In this document: positions 46,760-55,744 of the stretch, one piece after another | Layout: every line of letters starts with the position of its first letter | How positions within the stretch are numbered: position 1 is the first letter of the stretch | Source: Yinghuangia soli | GTDB taxonomy: Bacteria > Actinomycetota > Actinomycetes > Streptomycetales > Streptomycetaceae | Reading direction: 5' to 3' | NCBI RefSeq assembly: GCF_021502675.1 | Contig: NZ_JAKFHA010000034.1 | Location: forward strand, 1 to 64,000 | Length of the DNA: 64,000 nucleotides | Notes under the pieces: generated by a model | Seen by the model: the letters and a program-made list of their open reading frames with translations, nothing else | What the model was told of the DNA's origin: nothing | Databases searched by the model: none | Program-made: the position numbers and the translations under genes

Positions 46760-47676
46760 CGTGCTTCTCCCGTGGTCAGGACGGCCTTGCCGCGGATCCG
46801 GCGCTCGCGCAGGTCGACGAGCGTGGCGGCGGTCTCCGTCCAGGGCGCGATGCGGCCGATCTCCGGATGCAGGCGGCCCCGCGCGACGAGGTCCACCAGC
46901 GTTGCGAGGTCGGCGCCGTAGGGGGCGCCCGCGTAATGGAAGTGCTGGATCGTGGCACGTTCGGGGCCGCCGAGGACCTCGAAGAAGTCGAGGGTCACCG
47001 GGCTGCGGCTCGCCTGGCCGAACCAGACGAGCAGACCGCCCGGCCGCAGCTTGGCCAGGGCCGGCGGCAGCTGCGCTCCGCCGGCGGACTCGAAGGCGAC
47101 GTCGAAGGGGCCCTGCGCGTCGGAGACTTCGTGCACCACGCGGGCGCCGAAGCCGCTCAGCCGCGCCCCGCGTTCAGGCGTGGCGGTCACCGCGGTCACC
47201 TCGGCGCCGGCCCCGACGGCCAGTTCGGTCACGAAGTGGCCCACGCCGCCCGAGGCACCGGTCAGCAGCAGCCGTCGGCCGGCCAGGGCGCCGGCGGTGC
47301 GCAGCAGCCGCAGCGCGGTGATCCCGGCCAGCGGCAGCGCCGCCGCCCGGACGCTGTCGATGCCGTCCGGGAGCACCGCGATCGAGTGCGTGGGCACCGC
47401 GGCGTACTCGGCCCAACCGCCTTGGGCGGGATGCCCCACGACCCGGGTGCCGACGCCGGGGCCGGATCCGTCGGCCGCCGCCTGGACCACGAACCCGGCG
47501 ACGTCCTTGCCGGGAAGCAGTCCCGGCTGCGGGTTCTCGAGGAGGAAGGTCTCGCCCCGGTTCGGTGCGAAGGCCTCGACCTTGACCAGTGCCTCGCCGG
47601 TCCCGGGCACGGGCTCGGCGGCGTCGGTGAAGGCGACGGGGCGCGCCGCGTCCCCGGTGGGAATCAGTCGTTGCAT
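46756..47676 (-). CDS. Quinone-oxidoreductase-like MDR protein
   Basis: A 306-residue zinc-free medium-chain reductase (quinone oxidoreductase/enoyl reductase type). APNRGETFLLENPQPGLLPGKDVAGFV, LPLAGITALRLLR and the NADP motif LTGASGGVGHFVTELAV are diagnostic. It lacks the zinc cysteine cluster. ATG 47676 is the first codon of the leftward operon. A perfect inverted repeat at 47732-47750 lies between it and the LysR gene at 47766, so it is probably LysR-controlled and reduces an activated double bond or quinone with NADPH. Confidence 0.88.
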   Translation of the reverse strand: MQRLIPTGDAARPVAFTDAAEPVPGTGEALVKVEAFAPNRGETFLLENPQPGLLPGKDVAGFVVQAAADGSGPGVGTRVVGHPAQGGWAEYAAVPTHSIAVLPDGIDSVRAAALPLAGITALRLLRTAGALAGRRLLLTGASGGVGHFVTELAVGAGAEVTAVTATPERGARLSGFGARVVHEVSDAQGPFDVAFESAGGAQLPPALAKLRPGGLLVWFGQASRSPVTLDFFEVLGGPERATIQHFHYAGAPYGADLATLVDLVARGRLHPEIGRIAPWTETAATLVDLRERRIRGKAVLTTGEAR

Positions 47677-47731
47677 GGCCCAGATGCAACCGCCCGGAGG
47701 GTCCGGTGATCCAACAACGCAGCGAGCGATT

Positions 47732-47750
47732 CGACAACCTTTGGTTGTCG
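47732..47750. promoter_or_regulatory. Putative LysR operator
   Basis: CGACAACC TTT GGTTGTCG is a perfect inverted repeat with 8-bp arms and a 3-bp spacer, in the 89-base gap between the MDR gene and the divergent LysR gene, 16 bases before the LysR ATG. Confidence 0.65.
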
Positions 47751-47765
47751 CCTATGGTGAGAGCC

Positions 47766-48713
47766 ATGGATCTCGACGTGGCGCAGGTACGTGCTTTCGT
47801 GCGCACCGCCGAGGAACTGCACTTCGGCCGGGCCGCCGGGGCCCTGGCGATCTCCCAACAGGCGCTGTCCAAGCGCATCGCGCGGTTGGAGTCCCTCCTC
47901 GGCGCCGAGCTGTTCCGGCGCGGCGGCGGGGTGCATCTGACCGAGGCCGGCCGGCGATTCCTCGAACCGGCCCGGCAGGCCGTCGCGGCCGCCGACGCGG
48001 CGGTCGAGGCGGTCACCGGGACCGCGCGGCCACTGCGCCTGGATGTCTGGGGGCACCTGTACGCGCCGATGAGGACGCTGGCCCAGGTCGCCGGACGCGC
48101 CGGACCCGCCGGGGACTTGGTCCTGGGGCACGGCCGCGACCTGCCCTCGGTCACAGCAGCACTGCTGCGCGGCGACATCGACGCGGCCTTCGGCCGGGCC
48201 CACCCCCCGCTGCCCGGGGGGCTGACGCACCGCCTCGTCCGCCTCGAACCGGTGGACGCCGTCGTCGGAGCGGACCATCCGCTCGCGGCCGAACCGGCCC
48301 TGCGGCCCGAGCAGTTGCGCGGCAGCGTGCTGTGGGCACCCGCCGAGCCGGCCCGCCTCGATTTCCTCCACCGGTTCGCCGACCGCTTCGGCATCCGCGA
48401 CCGCGCCGCAAGCGTCAACCTCGGCCTCGCCCACTTCCTCGCCGAGGTGGCGGCGGACCCGCGGCGCTTCTCGCTGATCCCGGCCGATGTGCCGCTGCCG
48501 GACGTCCCAGGCCTGCGCACCGTCCCCCTGGCCGAACCCACGCCGCTCTACGCGTGGTCGCTGCTGTGGCGCACCGGGAATACGCACCCGAGGCTGGGTC
48601 TGCTCTCCGCCGCGCTCGCCGAGGAAGCCCGCCGAAGCCGCTGGCTGGAGTACGACCCAACCTGCGACTGGTTGCCCGAACCCCCGGCAGACGGATCCGA
48701 CTTCGCCCGGTGA
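47766..48713 (+). CDS. LysR-family transcriptional regulator
   Basis: A 315-residue LysR protein. The N-terminal HTH (MDLDVAQVRAFVRTAEELHFGRAAGALAISQQALSKRIARLE) is textbook, followed by a type-2 periplasmic-binding effector domain; LDVWGHLYAPMRT replaces the commonest start of that domain. ATG 47766 is preferred to the upstream GTG 47706, which would run through the operator. It diverges from the MDR-hydrolase-SDR operon and probably activates it when bound to an inducer. Confidence 0.9.
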   Translation: MDLDVAQVRAFVRTAEELHFGRAAGALAISQQALSKRIARLESLLGAELFRRGGGVHLTEAGRRFLEPARQAVAAADAAVEAVTGTARPLRLDVWGHLYAPMRTLAQVAGRAGPAGDLVLGHGRDLPSVTAALLRGDIDAAFGRAHPPLPGGLTHRLVRLEPVDAVVGADHPLAAEPALRPEQLRGSVLWAPAEPARLDFLHRFADRFGIRDRAASVNLGLAHFLAEVAADPRRFSLIPADVPLPDVPGLRTVPLAEPTPLYAWSLLWRTGNTHPRLGLLSAALAEEARRSRWLEYDPTCDWLPEPPADGSDFAR

Positions 48714-48884
48714 CGGCCCGAGCCGACGTCGTCGCCGACGCGCAGGAAGGCCGGAGCGGGCAGAAGCGCCCGGTCCGGCCGGACCACCGTCGGAAACTGC
48801 ACCCCTGGCCGGCCGCGATGGTGGGTCTTCTGGTGGGCCGGGCTTGCTCTGGTTGTCGTCCTTGCGGCGACGTACCATGCGCGG

Positions 48885-49271
48885 GTGATTCTGGGGTTCT
48901 CGCATGTGCAGTTGGTGGTGCGGGATGTCGGCGTGAGTGCGGCGTTCTATCGGGCGGTCCTGGGGATGCGGGACCTCGCGTCGGGAGTGCTCGAGTCCGG
49001 TCCGTACGCTGCGTTGCGGCATCCCACGGCGGGGTTTGTGGTCGGTATGCAGACGGCCATGCCGGGCGACGAATCCGGCACCTCGACGGCGGGTATCGAC
49101 CATCTGTCGTTTGCGGTGGCCGACTTGGGTGCGCTTGAGCGGCTGCGCGGCGAACTTGCGGCGGCCGGGTTTGCGCCGGGGGATGTGTTCGAGGAAGCCG
49201 TCAGCCACAACTTCCGGGTGACGGATCCGGACGGGCTTGTCGTCGAACTGAGCGCCCCCAAGCGCCGATAG
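48885..49271 (+). CDS. VOC-family (glyoxalase-like) protein
   Basis: A 128-residue vicinal oxygen chelate protein with the two beta-alpha-beta-beta-beta modules. SHVQLVVRDVGVSAAFYRAVLGM opens the first module, DHLSFAVADLGALERLRGELAAAGF the second, and RVTDPDGLVVEL ends it with the Glu metal ligand. Members are glyoxalases, dioxygenases or resistance proteins. GTG 48885 start. It stands alone between the LysR and MarR genes with no operon partner, so no specific reaction can be given. Confidence 0.85.
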   Translation: MILGFSHVQLVVRDVGVSAAFYRAVLGMRDLASGVLESGPYAALRHPTAGFVVGMQTAMPGDESGTSTAGIDHLSFAVADLGALERLRGELAAAGFAPGDVFEEAVSHNFRVTDPDGLVVELSAPKRR

Positions 49272-49298
49272 GCCGGGCGGCGGGGCCGGGTCGGCGGG

Positions 49299-49754
49299 TC
49301 AGCAGTCGTCGGACGCCCAGTTCGGCTTGTGCGCGGTCAGGAGTTTGTCGGTCGCGCTGTGCAGGACCTTGCGGTCGGCGGCGCTGACCGCGGCCAGGAA
49401 GTCGCTTTCGGCTGCGTCGAGCAGGCGGGCGCTCTCGGCGGCGAGTGCGCGGCCTGCGTCCGTGACGAGGATGACGTGGCGGCGGCGGTCCTGGGGATTG
49501 CGGCGGCGCTCGGCCAGCCCCTGCGACTCCAGTTCGTCGAGCACGCCGACCAGGACGTTCGGGTCGATGCCCATGGAACGGCTGACGTCCTGCTGGGAGA
49601 GCGTCTCGTCGGCGATCAGGGTCTCGAGCACATGGATGTGCTTGGTGCGGACTCCGAGCGGGGCCAGCGTTTGGTCTCCCAGCGCGAGCAGCAGTTCGGC
49701 CAGCTTGACCAGCCGGTATCCGGTCCTTGCCCGCATCGGGATCTGTTGTGCCAT
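49299..49754 (-). CDS. MarR-family regulator
   Basis: A 151-residue MarR protein with the winged-helix core TLSQQDVSRSMGIDPNVLVGVLDELESQGLAERRRNPQDRRRHVILVTDAGR. ATG 49754 is used rather than GTG 49760. It diverges from the MMPL transporter, and the 96-base gap between them carries a perfect inverted repeat (49809-49829), the expected operator for a MarR repressor of an exporter. Ligand unknown. Confidence 0.9.
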   Translation of the reverse strand: MAQQIPMRARTGYRLVKLAELLLALGDQTLAPLGVRTKHIHVLETLIADETLSQQDVSRSMGIDPNVLVGVLDELESQGLAERRRNPQDRRRHVILVTDAGRALAAESARLLDAAESDFLAAVSAADRKVLHSATDKLLTAHKPNWASDDC

Positions 49755-49808
49755 GTACACATCCTAGCGACGCGCGACCTTATGCAGCGAAGACAAACCC
49801 ATGTGCAT

Positions 49809-49829
49809 ATCGTATGCTCCACATACGAT
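49809..49829. promoter_or_regulatory. Putative MarR operator
   Basis: ATCGTATG and CATACGAT form a perfect inverted repeat with 8-bp arms and a 5-bp spacer, 22 bases before the MMPL start codon. Confidence 0.65.
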
Positions 49830-49850
49830 TCCTCGATGGAAGGCGCACGC

Positions 49851-52211
49851 ATGTTTGCTGCCCTGGGCCGTCTCACCACCTCCCGTCCGCGCCTCCTTTT
49901 GCTTTTCGGACTGCTGTTCCTGGTCGGGGTGACCCTGCTCGGCCGGGCCGCCGGGGGCGAACTGCTCGCCGGCGGCAACCAGGACCCCGCGTCGCAGTCC
50001 GCCCGGGCAGCCGAAGTCCTCGAACGGGACTTCCCCGGCAGCCGGCCCAACCTGGTCCTGCTCGTCTCGGCCCGCGACCCCGGGGCCGGCGGCCTCGATG
50101 CGCCGGCCGTCGCCGAGCAGGCACGCGGCCTGGGGGAGCGCCTGGCCCGGGAGACCGGGGTGAGCGGTGTCGCGTCGTACTGGACCACCGGCGCGCCGAC
50201 CCTGCGTACCGCGGACGGGCGCACCGGGCTGGTCGTCGCGCACATCGCGGGCGACGACACCGCGTCCGCCGACGTCCTCGCGCGGATCACCCCCGCGTAC
50301 GGCGGAGCCCAAGGCGGCCTCGACGTACGCATAGGCGGCTCCGTCGCCGTACGCGACGCCATCCAGGACACCGTGTCCGAGGACCTGCTGCGCGCCGAGA
50401 TGATCGCCCTGCCCATCACCCTGCTGGTACTGGTCCTCGTCTTCGGCAGTGCCGTCGCCGCACTGCTGACCCTCGGCGTCGGGATCTTCGCGATGCTGGG
50501 CACCGGCTCGATCCTGCGGCTGATCGCCTCCACCACCGAGGTCTCGGTCTTCGCGCAGAACCTCACCACCGTGCTCGGCCTCGGACTCGCCGTCGACTAC
50601 GCGCTGTTCATCGTGCGGCGCTACCGCGAGGAACTCGCCGCCGGCGCCACCCCGCAGGACGCGGTCCGCCGGTCGCTGAACACCGCCGGACGCACCGTGG
50701 TGTTCTCCGCACTGACGCTGATGGTCTCGCTGGCCGCGATGCTGGTGTTCCCGCTCTACTTCCTGCGCTCGTTCGCGTACGCCGGGATCCCGGTGGTGGC
50801 CCTCGCGGCCTTCGGGGCCCTGGTCCTGCTGCCCGCCGCGCTGTTGGTACTCGGCCGCCGGGTGGACGCGGGCGACCTGCGGAAGCCGATGCGACGGCTG
50901 GCGGCACGCCTCGGGCTCCGGCGCACGACTGCCCAGAACGCCGCAGAGAACGCAGCCAAGAACGCCGCCGACAACGTCGGCGCGAAGACCGCCGCGGCCG
51001 ACCCGCCCGAGGGCGGTTGGTACCGCCTCGCGCAAGCCGTCACCCGCCGCGCCCCGCTCGTCGCCGTCGCCACCACCGTGACCCTCGTGGTCCTCGGACT
51101 GCCGTTCACCCGCATCGAGTTCGGGACCGCGGACGACCGCCAGCTGCCCGCCGCGACCGAGGCACGCCAGGTCCAGCAGGCCATCCGCGACGGCGTCGAC
51201 GGACGCCCCACCGGCGCGGTCGAGGTCATCGCGCGCGGCGCGGCCGCAGCGGACGCCCCGGCGCTCCGGGACTACGCCGCCGCTCTCTCCCGACTCGACG
51301 GCACGGCACGGGTGGTCGCCCCGACCGGCACCTTCCAGGACGGCGTCCGCACCGGGGGACCCGCCCCGGCCGACGCCGGGCGCTTCAACGCCGGGGCCGC
51401 GTACCTGTCGGTGGTCCCCGACGTCGACGACCTGTCCGCACGCGGGCAGGAACTGGTGCGCCAGGTAAGGGCCGTACCCGCGCCGTACCCCGTCCTGGTC
51501 GGCGGCCAGGCAGCGGAACTGGTCGACAGCAAGAAGGCGATCGGCGACCGGCTCTGGATCGCGGGCGCCGTGATCCTGCTCGCCACGTTCGTCCTGGTCT
51601 TCCTGCTGTCCGGCAGCGTCCTGCTGCCGCTGCTGTCGATCCTGTTCGCGGGGCTGAGCCTGACCGCGATGTTCGGCGCGGTGGTGCTGATCGTCCAGGA
51701 CGGCCACCTGTCGGGCCTGCTGGGCTTCACCCCGACCGGCTCGGTCGAGACCGCCCTGCCCGTGCTGATGTTCTGCATCGCGTTCGGACTGTCCATGGAC
51801 TACGGGGTGTTCCTGCTGTCCCGGGTCAAGGAGGAGTACGACCGCACCGGCGACCACCGCACGTCCATCGCGGTCGGCCTGTCCCGGACCGGCGGGATCA
51901 TCACCGCGGCGGCCGTCGTCCTGGCCGTCGTCATGGGTGCCATCGGCACATCGAGGGTGACCAACACCATGATGCTCGGCGGCGGCCTGGCCCTGGCCAT
52001 CCTTGTTGACGCCTTCGTCGTCCGGAGCCTCCTCGTTCCGGCCGTCCTGGCCCTGACCGGGCGGGCCACCTGGTGGGCGCCACCGGCCCTGCGCCGCCTG
52101 CACGAACGCTTCGGCTTCGACGAACACGCCCCGGCCGACCCGCCGATCCCGACCCCGGCGCCGGAACCCGCCCCGGCGCTGCTCGCCGGACACGGCACGC
52201 GCGCCGACTGA
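49851..52211 (+). CDS. MMPL-family membrane transporter
   Basis: A 786-residue RND/MMPL exporter with two repeats of membrane helices: the first at residues about 12-35 (PRLLLLFGLLFLVGVTLL), then 180-370 in the first half and 550-760 in the second (GLGLAVDYALFIVRRYREEL and CIAFGLSMDYGVFLLSRVKEEYDRTG are the paired family motifs). Large extracellular loops follow helices 1 and 7. It uses the proton gradient to export lipids or hydrophobic molecules. The start is ATG 49851 with GGAAGG upstream. The residues 530-560 Ala/Asn-rich linker (AAENAAKNAADN) is unusual. MarR-controlled by context. Confidence 0.92.
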   Translation: MFAALGRLTTSRPRLLLLFGLLFLVGVTLLGRAAGGELLAGGNQDPASQSARAAEVLERDFPGSRPNLVLLVSARDPGAGGLDAPAVAEQARGLGERLARETGVSGVASYWTTGAPTLRTADGRTGLVVAHIAGDDTASADVLARITPAYGGAQGGLDVRIGGSVAVRDAIQDTVSEDLLRAEMIALPITLLVLVLVFGSAVAALLTLGVGIFAMLGTGSILRLIASTTEVSVFAQNLTTVLGLGLAVDYALFIVRRYREELAAGATPQDAVRRSLNTAGRTVVFSALTLMVSLAAMLVFPLYFLRSFAYAGIPVVALAAFGALVLLPAALLVLGRRVDAGDLRKPMRRLAARLGLRRTTAQNAAENAAKNAADNVGAKTAAADPPEGGWYRLAQAVTRRAPLVAVATTVTLVVLGLPFTRIEFGTADDRQLPAATEARQVQQAIRDGVDGRPTGAVEVIARGAAAADAPALRDYAAALSRLDGTARVVAPTGTFQDGVRTGGPAPADAGRFNAGAAYLSVVPDVDDLSARGQELVRQVRAVPAPYPVLVGGQAAELVDSKKAIGDRLWIAGAVILLATFVLVFLLSGSVLLPLLSILFAGLSLTAMFGAVVLIVQDGHLSGLLGFTPTGSVETALPVLMFCIAFGLSMDYGVFLLSRVKEEYDRTGDHRTSIAVGLSRTGGIITAAAVVLAVVMGAIGTSRVTNTMMLGGGLALAILVDAFVVRSLLVPAVLALTGRATWWAPPALRRLHERFGFDEHAPADPPIPTPAPEPAPALLAGHGTRAD

Positions 52212-52220
52212 CTTCCTGGG

Positions 52221-52251
52221 CCCGGGGTGACCACGCCGAGGTCACCCCGGG
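52221..52251 (+). terminator. Terminator after MMPL gene
   Basis: CCCGGGGTGACC and GGTCACCCCGGG form a perfect 12-bp stem around ACGCCGA, 10 bases after the MMPL stop. Confidence 0.75.
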
Positions 52252-52292
52252 CCGTCCGGACGAGCGAGGTCGCAGGCGCGGGAGGCCTTCTT

Positions 52293-52330
52293 GGGGGCGC
52301 CGACGCCGGAATTCCGGCGTCGGCGCCCCC
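52293..52330. terminator. 38-bp perfect palindrome
   Basis: The right half is the exact reverse complement of the left half (GGGGGCGCCGACGCCGGAA), giving a 38-base loopless palindrome that folds into a 17-bp stem with a small loop. It lies between the MMPL terminator and gluA and may act as a second terminator or as a repeat element. Confidence 0.55.
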
Positions 52331-52403
52331 GCGGGCGTGGGCGCTTGCCCCGGGCGGCTGGCGTGAGATGCGGTGTTTCCGTGCAAGACGGACGATGAAT
52401 CCA

Positions 52404-53183
52404 ATGAGCGACGCAGCGGCGACCAAGGAAAATCCCGCCCCGGGTACGGGCGATCTTGTCGTGCTGCGCAAGGTCAACAAGCACTTCGGCGACCTCCACG
52501 TCCTCCAGGACATCGACCTGACGATCGCCCGCGGCGAGGTCGTGGTCGTCGTCGGGCCGTCCGGGGGCGGGAAGTCCACGTTGTGCCGGGCGATCAACCG
52601 CTTGGAGACCATCGACTCCGGCGAGATCGCCATCGACGGAAAGCCCCTGCCCGCCGAGGGCCGCGAGCTGGCCGCGCTGCGCGCGGACGTGGGCATGGTC
52701 TTCCAGTCGTTCAACCTCTTCGCGCACAAGACCGTGCTCGCCAACGTGATGCTTGGCCAGGTCAAGGTCCGCAAGAAGAAGAAGGACGTCGCGGAGGCAC
52801 GGGCGCGTCAATTGCTCGACCGGGTGGGAGTGGCCTCACAGGCGGACAAGTACCCGGCGCAGCTCTCCGGCGGCCAGCAGCAGCGCGTCGCGATCGCCAG
52901 GGCGCTCGCCATGGACCCGAAGATCATGCTCTTCGACGAGCCGACCTCGGCGCTCGACCCCGAGATGATCAACGAGGTCCTCGAGGTGATGCGGCAGCTC
53001 GCCCGGGACGGGATGACCATGGTCGTCGTCACCCACGAGATGGGATTCGCCCGTTCGGCCGCCAATCGGGTGGTGTTCATGGCAGATGGGCGGATCATGG
53101 AAGAAACCACACCTGATCAGTTCTTCAGCAGCCCGCGCAGCGCGCGGGCCAAGGACTTCCTGTCGAAGATCCTGCACCACTGA
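52404..53183 (+). CDS. gluA: Glutamate/glutamine ABC transporter ATPase
   Basis: A 259-residue polar-amino-acid ABC ATPase. Walker [10 protein letters not shown] is at residues 51-59, the Q-loop in MVFQSFNLF, signature [15 protein letters not shown] near 153-168, Walker [13 protein letters not shown] after it, and the H-loop in VVVTHEMGF. It energises uptake with GluC/GluD and the lipoprotein GluB. Start ATG 52404 was chosen; ATG 52395 nine bases upstream is equally possible. It heads the gluABCD operon, the standard actinobacterial gene order. Confidence 0.9.
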   Translation: MSDAAATKENPAPGTGDLVVLRKVNKHFGDLHVLQDIDLTIARGEVVVVVGPSGGGKSTLCRAINRLETIDSGEIAIDGKPLPAEGRELAALRADVGMVFQSFNLFAHKTVLANVMLGQVKVRKKKKDVAEARARQLLDRVGVASQADKYPAQLSGGQQQRVAIARALAMDPKIMLFDEPTSALDPEMINEVLEVMRQLARDGMTMVVVTHEMGFARSAANRVVFMADGRIMEETTPDQFFSSPRSARAKDFLSKILHH

Positions 53184-53206
53184 CCGGGCCCCTTGAACAC
53201 CGAGGG

Positions 53207-54040
53207 ATGAGCACCATGAAGGCATACAGGACCACCATCGCGGCCGTCGCAGCGCTGGGACTGGCGCTGGCCGCCGCCGGCTGCGGCGACGACGGCGACT
53301 CGGGGGACGGCAAGAAGATCACCATCGGCATCAAGTTCGACCAGCCCGGCATCGGCCTGAAGACCCCGAGCGGCTCGTACACGGGCTTCGACGTCGACGT
53401 GGCCACCTACATCGCCAACGAGCTCGGTCACAAGAGCGGCGACATCGTCTGGAAGGAGGCCAAGAGCGCCGACCGCGAGACGCTGCTCCAGCGCGGTGAC
53501 GTCGACTTCATCGCGGCCTCGTACTCGATCACGCCGACGCGCTCGGAGAAGGTCGACTTCGCCGGCCCCTACCTCCTGGCGCACCAGGACGTCCTGATCC
53601 GGGCGGACGACAATTCCATCACCAAGCCGGAGGACCTGAACAGCAAGAAGCTCTGCTCGGTCACCGGCTCGACCTCGGCGCAGAACGTCAAGACGAGGAT
53701 CGCGCCCGATGCCCAGCTCCAGGAGTACGGCGGCTACTCGGAGTGCCTGACCGGCCTGGAGAACAACGCCGTCGACGCGCTGACCACCGACGACTCGATC
53801 CTCGCCGGTTACGCGGCGCAGTCGCAGTTCGAAGGCAAGTTCAAGCTCGCCGGCTTCAAGATGAGCAACGAGAACTACGGCATCGGGGTCCCGAAGGGCA
53901 GCGAGCTCAAGGCGAAGATCAACGCCGCCCTGCAGAAGATGGTCGCGGACGGCACCTGGAACCAGTACGTCCAGAAGAACTTCGGCCCGGCCAATTACAA
54001 GAACGAGCCCGCTCCGCAGATCGGCGTCATCGTCAGCTGA
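53207..54040 (+). CDS. gluB: Glutamate-type substrate-binding lipoprotein
   Basis: A 277-residue SBP_bac_3 lipoprotein. The signal peptide ends in lipobox AAAGC (Cys26), followed by the mature domain ITIGIKFDQPGIGLKTPSGSYTGFDVDVATYIANELG, a near-standard GluB pattern. The region SYSITPTRSEKVDFAGPYLLAHQDVLIR is typical for amino-acid binders. It captures glutamate (or a related amino acid) at the cell surface. A strong hairpin follows it, as often seen where binding protein must exceed permease. Confidence 0.92.
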   Translation: MSTMKAYRTTIAAVAALGLALAAAGCGDDGDSGDGKKITIGIKFDQPGIGLKTPSGSYTGFDVDVATYIANELGHKSGDIVWKEAKSADRETLLQRGDVDFIAASYSITPTRSEKVDFAGPYLLAHQDVLIRADDNSITKPEDLNSKKLCSVTGSTSAQNVKTRIAPDAQLQEYGGYSECLTGLENNAVDALTTDDSILAGYAAQSQFEGKFKLAGFKMSNENYGIGVPKGSELKAKINAALQKMVADGTWNQYVQKNFGPANYKNEPAPQIGVIVS

Positions 54041-54052
54041 CGCGGGCGAGCC

Positions 54053-54080
54053 GGGCGCGCCGCCGCGAAGCGGCGCGCCC
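54053..54080 (+). terminator. Attenuating hairpin between gluB and gluC
   Basis: GGGCGCGCCGC and GCGGCGCGCCC form a perfect 11-bp stem around CGCGAA, 13 bases after the gluB stop and 44 bases before gluC. It probably lowers expression of the permease genes relative to gluB. Confidence 0.65.
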
Positions 54081-54123
54081 TGGTGTGCCCCGGCGCGCCC
54101 GGACCCGGAAGGCCGCAAAGACC

Positions 54124-54789
54124 GTGTTCGACTTTCTCGAGGGCTACGACCTGCTGGGCGCCTTCTGGACGACCGTCCGGCTCACCGTCCTGTCCGCCGT
54201 CGGCGCGCTGATCTGGGGCACCGTGCTGGCCGCCATGCGGGTCAGCCCGGTGCCCCTGATGCGCGGCTTCGGCACCACGTACGTGAACGTGGTCCGGAAC
54301 ATCCCGCTCACCGTGATCATCGTCTTCACCTCGCTGGGCCTGTTCCAGACGCTCGGGGTCACCCTCGGCGCCCGGGACTTCACGACGATCAACTTCCGGC
54401 TCGCCGTACTGGGGCTGACCGTCTATACGGCGGCGTTCGTCTGCGAGGCGCTGCGGTCCGGCATCAACACGGTGCCGGTCGGCCAGATGGAGGCGGCGCG
54501 GGCCATCGGCCTGACGTTCCCCCAGGCGCTGGGGTACATCGTCCTGCCGCAGGCCTTCCGCTCCGTGGTCGCCCCGCTGGCGAACGTGCTGATCGCGTTG
54601 ACCAAGAACACCACCGTGGCGGCCGCGATCGGGGTCGCCGAGGCCGCCGCGCTGATGCGCGTGATGATCGAGAACGAGGCGCAGCTCATCCTCATCTCGG
54701 CGGTCTTCGCCTTCGGCTTCATCTGCCTCACGCTCCCGGCCGGGTTGTTCCTGGGCTGGGTGAGCAAGAAGGTGTCGGTGAAGCGATGA
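54124..54789 (+). CDS. gluC: Glutamate-type ABC permease subunit 1
   Basis: A 221-residue amino-acid permease of the HisMQ class with about five membrane helices. LLGAFWTTVRLTVLSAVGALIWGTVLAAMRVSP opens it, YVNVVRNIPLTVIIVFTSLGL follows, and the EAA loop that contacts the ATPase is GQMEAARAIGLTFPQALGYIVLPQAFR. GTG 54124 start. Its stop overlaps the gluD start by 4 bp (ATGA), so the two permease chains are made in step. Confidence 0.9.
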   Translation: MFDFLEGYDLLGAFWTTVRLTVLSAVGALIWGTVLAAMRVSPVPLMRGFGTTYVNVVRNIPLTVIIVFTSLGLFQTLGVTLGARDFTTINFRLAVLGLTVYTAAFVCEALRSGINTVPVGQMEAARAIGLTFPQALGYIVLPQAFRSVVAPLANVLIALTKNTTVAAAIGVAEAAALMRVMIENEAQLILISAVFAFGFICLTLPAGLFLGWVSKKVSVKR

Positions 54790-55718
54790 CCTCGGAGTCC
54801 GTCCTCTACGACACCCCCGGGCCGCGCGCGAAACGGCGCAATCGGCTGTACACGGCTCTGTTCCTCGTCGCCCTCGCCGGCGTGCTCTGGTGGGTGTTCC
54901 GGAGCCTCGCCGACAAGAACCAGCTCGAATGGGCGAAATGGCGGCCCTTCTTCACGGACGCCGGCGCCTGGAACACCTTCCTTCTGCCCGGCCTCCGGAA
55001 CACCCTCAAAGCCGCCTCGCTCGCCATCGTCATCGCGCTGCCGCTCGGCGCGCTGTTCGGCGTCGCACGCCTCTCCGAGCACCGCGCGGTGCGGGGCGCG
55101 GCCGGCACGGTGGTGGAGTTCTTCCGGGCTATCCCGGTGCTGATCCTGATGCTCTTCGCGAACGCGGCGTACGCGGAGTTCACCGATGTCAGCCCCGACG
55201 ACCGGCCGCTGTACGCCGTGGTCACCGGCCTCGTGCTCTACAACGGCTCCGTGCTCGCGGAGATCGTGCGCGCCGGGATCCAAGCCCTCCCGGCGGGCCA
55301 GACCGACGCCGCCAAGGCGATCGGCATGCGCAAGAACCAGGTCATGCGCTTCGTCCTGCTGCCGCAGTCGGTCACCGCGATGCTGCCGGCGATCGTGAGC
55401 CAGCTCGTGGTGATCGTGAAGGACACCGCGCTCGGCGGCGCGCTGCTCGGCTTCTCCGAACTGCTGGCGTCGGTCCGCCCGATGAGCGCGAACTACGGTG
55501 CGAACACCATCGCCAGCTTCACCGTCGTCACGGTGATCTTCGTCGCGGTGAACTTCACGCTCACCACGTTCGCGAATTGGCTGGAAGCCAGATTGCGGCG
55601 CGGCAAGAGGTCCACCGGCGCGGTGCTCGGCGCCGACACGGTCGAGGAACTGGCCACACCGGGCGAGCACGTGACCCACGAGGACCTCGGCGGACCGGGC
55701 GACCTCCCCAAGCGCTGA
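54786..55718 (+). CDS. gluD: Glutamate-type ABC permease subunit 2
   Basis: A 310-residue HisMQ-class permease, longer than GluC through its N-terminal 60 residues and a soluble C-terminal tail. The TM core includes NTFLLPGLRNTLKAASLAIVIALPLGALFG and VVEFFRAIPVLILMLFANAAY, and the EAA loop is GQTDAAKAIGMRKNQVMRFVLLPQSVT. It forms the membrane channel together with GluC. The last 40 residues are charged and probably cytoplasmic. Last gene of the operon. Confidence 0.9.
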   Translation: MTSESVLYDTPGPRAKRRNRLYTALFLVALAGVLWWVFRSLADKNQLEWAKWRPFFTDAGAWNTFLLPGLRNTLKAASLAIVIALPLGALFGVARLSEHRAVRGAAGTVVEFFRAIPVLILMLFANAAYAEFTDVSPDDRPLYAVVTGLVLYNGSVLAEIVRAGIQALPAGQTDAAKAIGMRKNQVMRFVLLPQSVTAMLPAIVSQLVVIVKDTALGGALLGFSELLASVRPMSANYGANTIASFTVVTVIFVAVNFTLTTFANWLEARLRRGKRSTGAVLGADTVEELATPGEHVTHEDLGGPGDLPKR

Positions 55719-55744
55719 GGAACAGCACGGGCGTGCGTGGTCCG

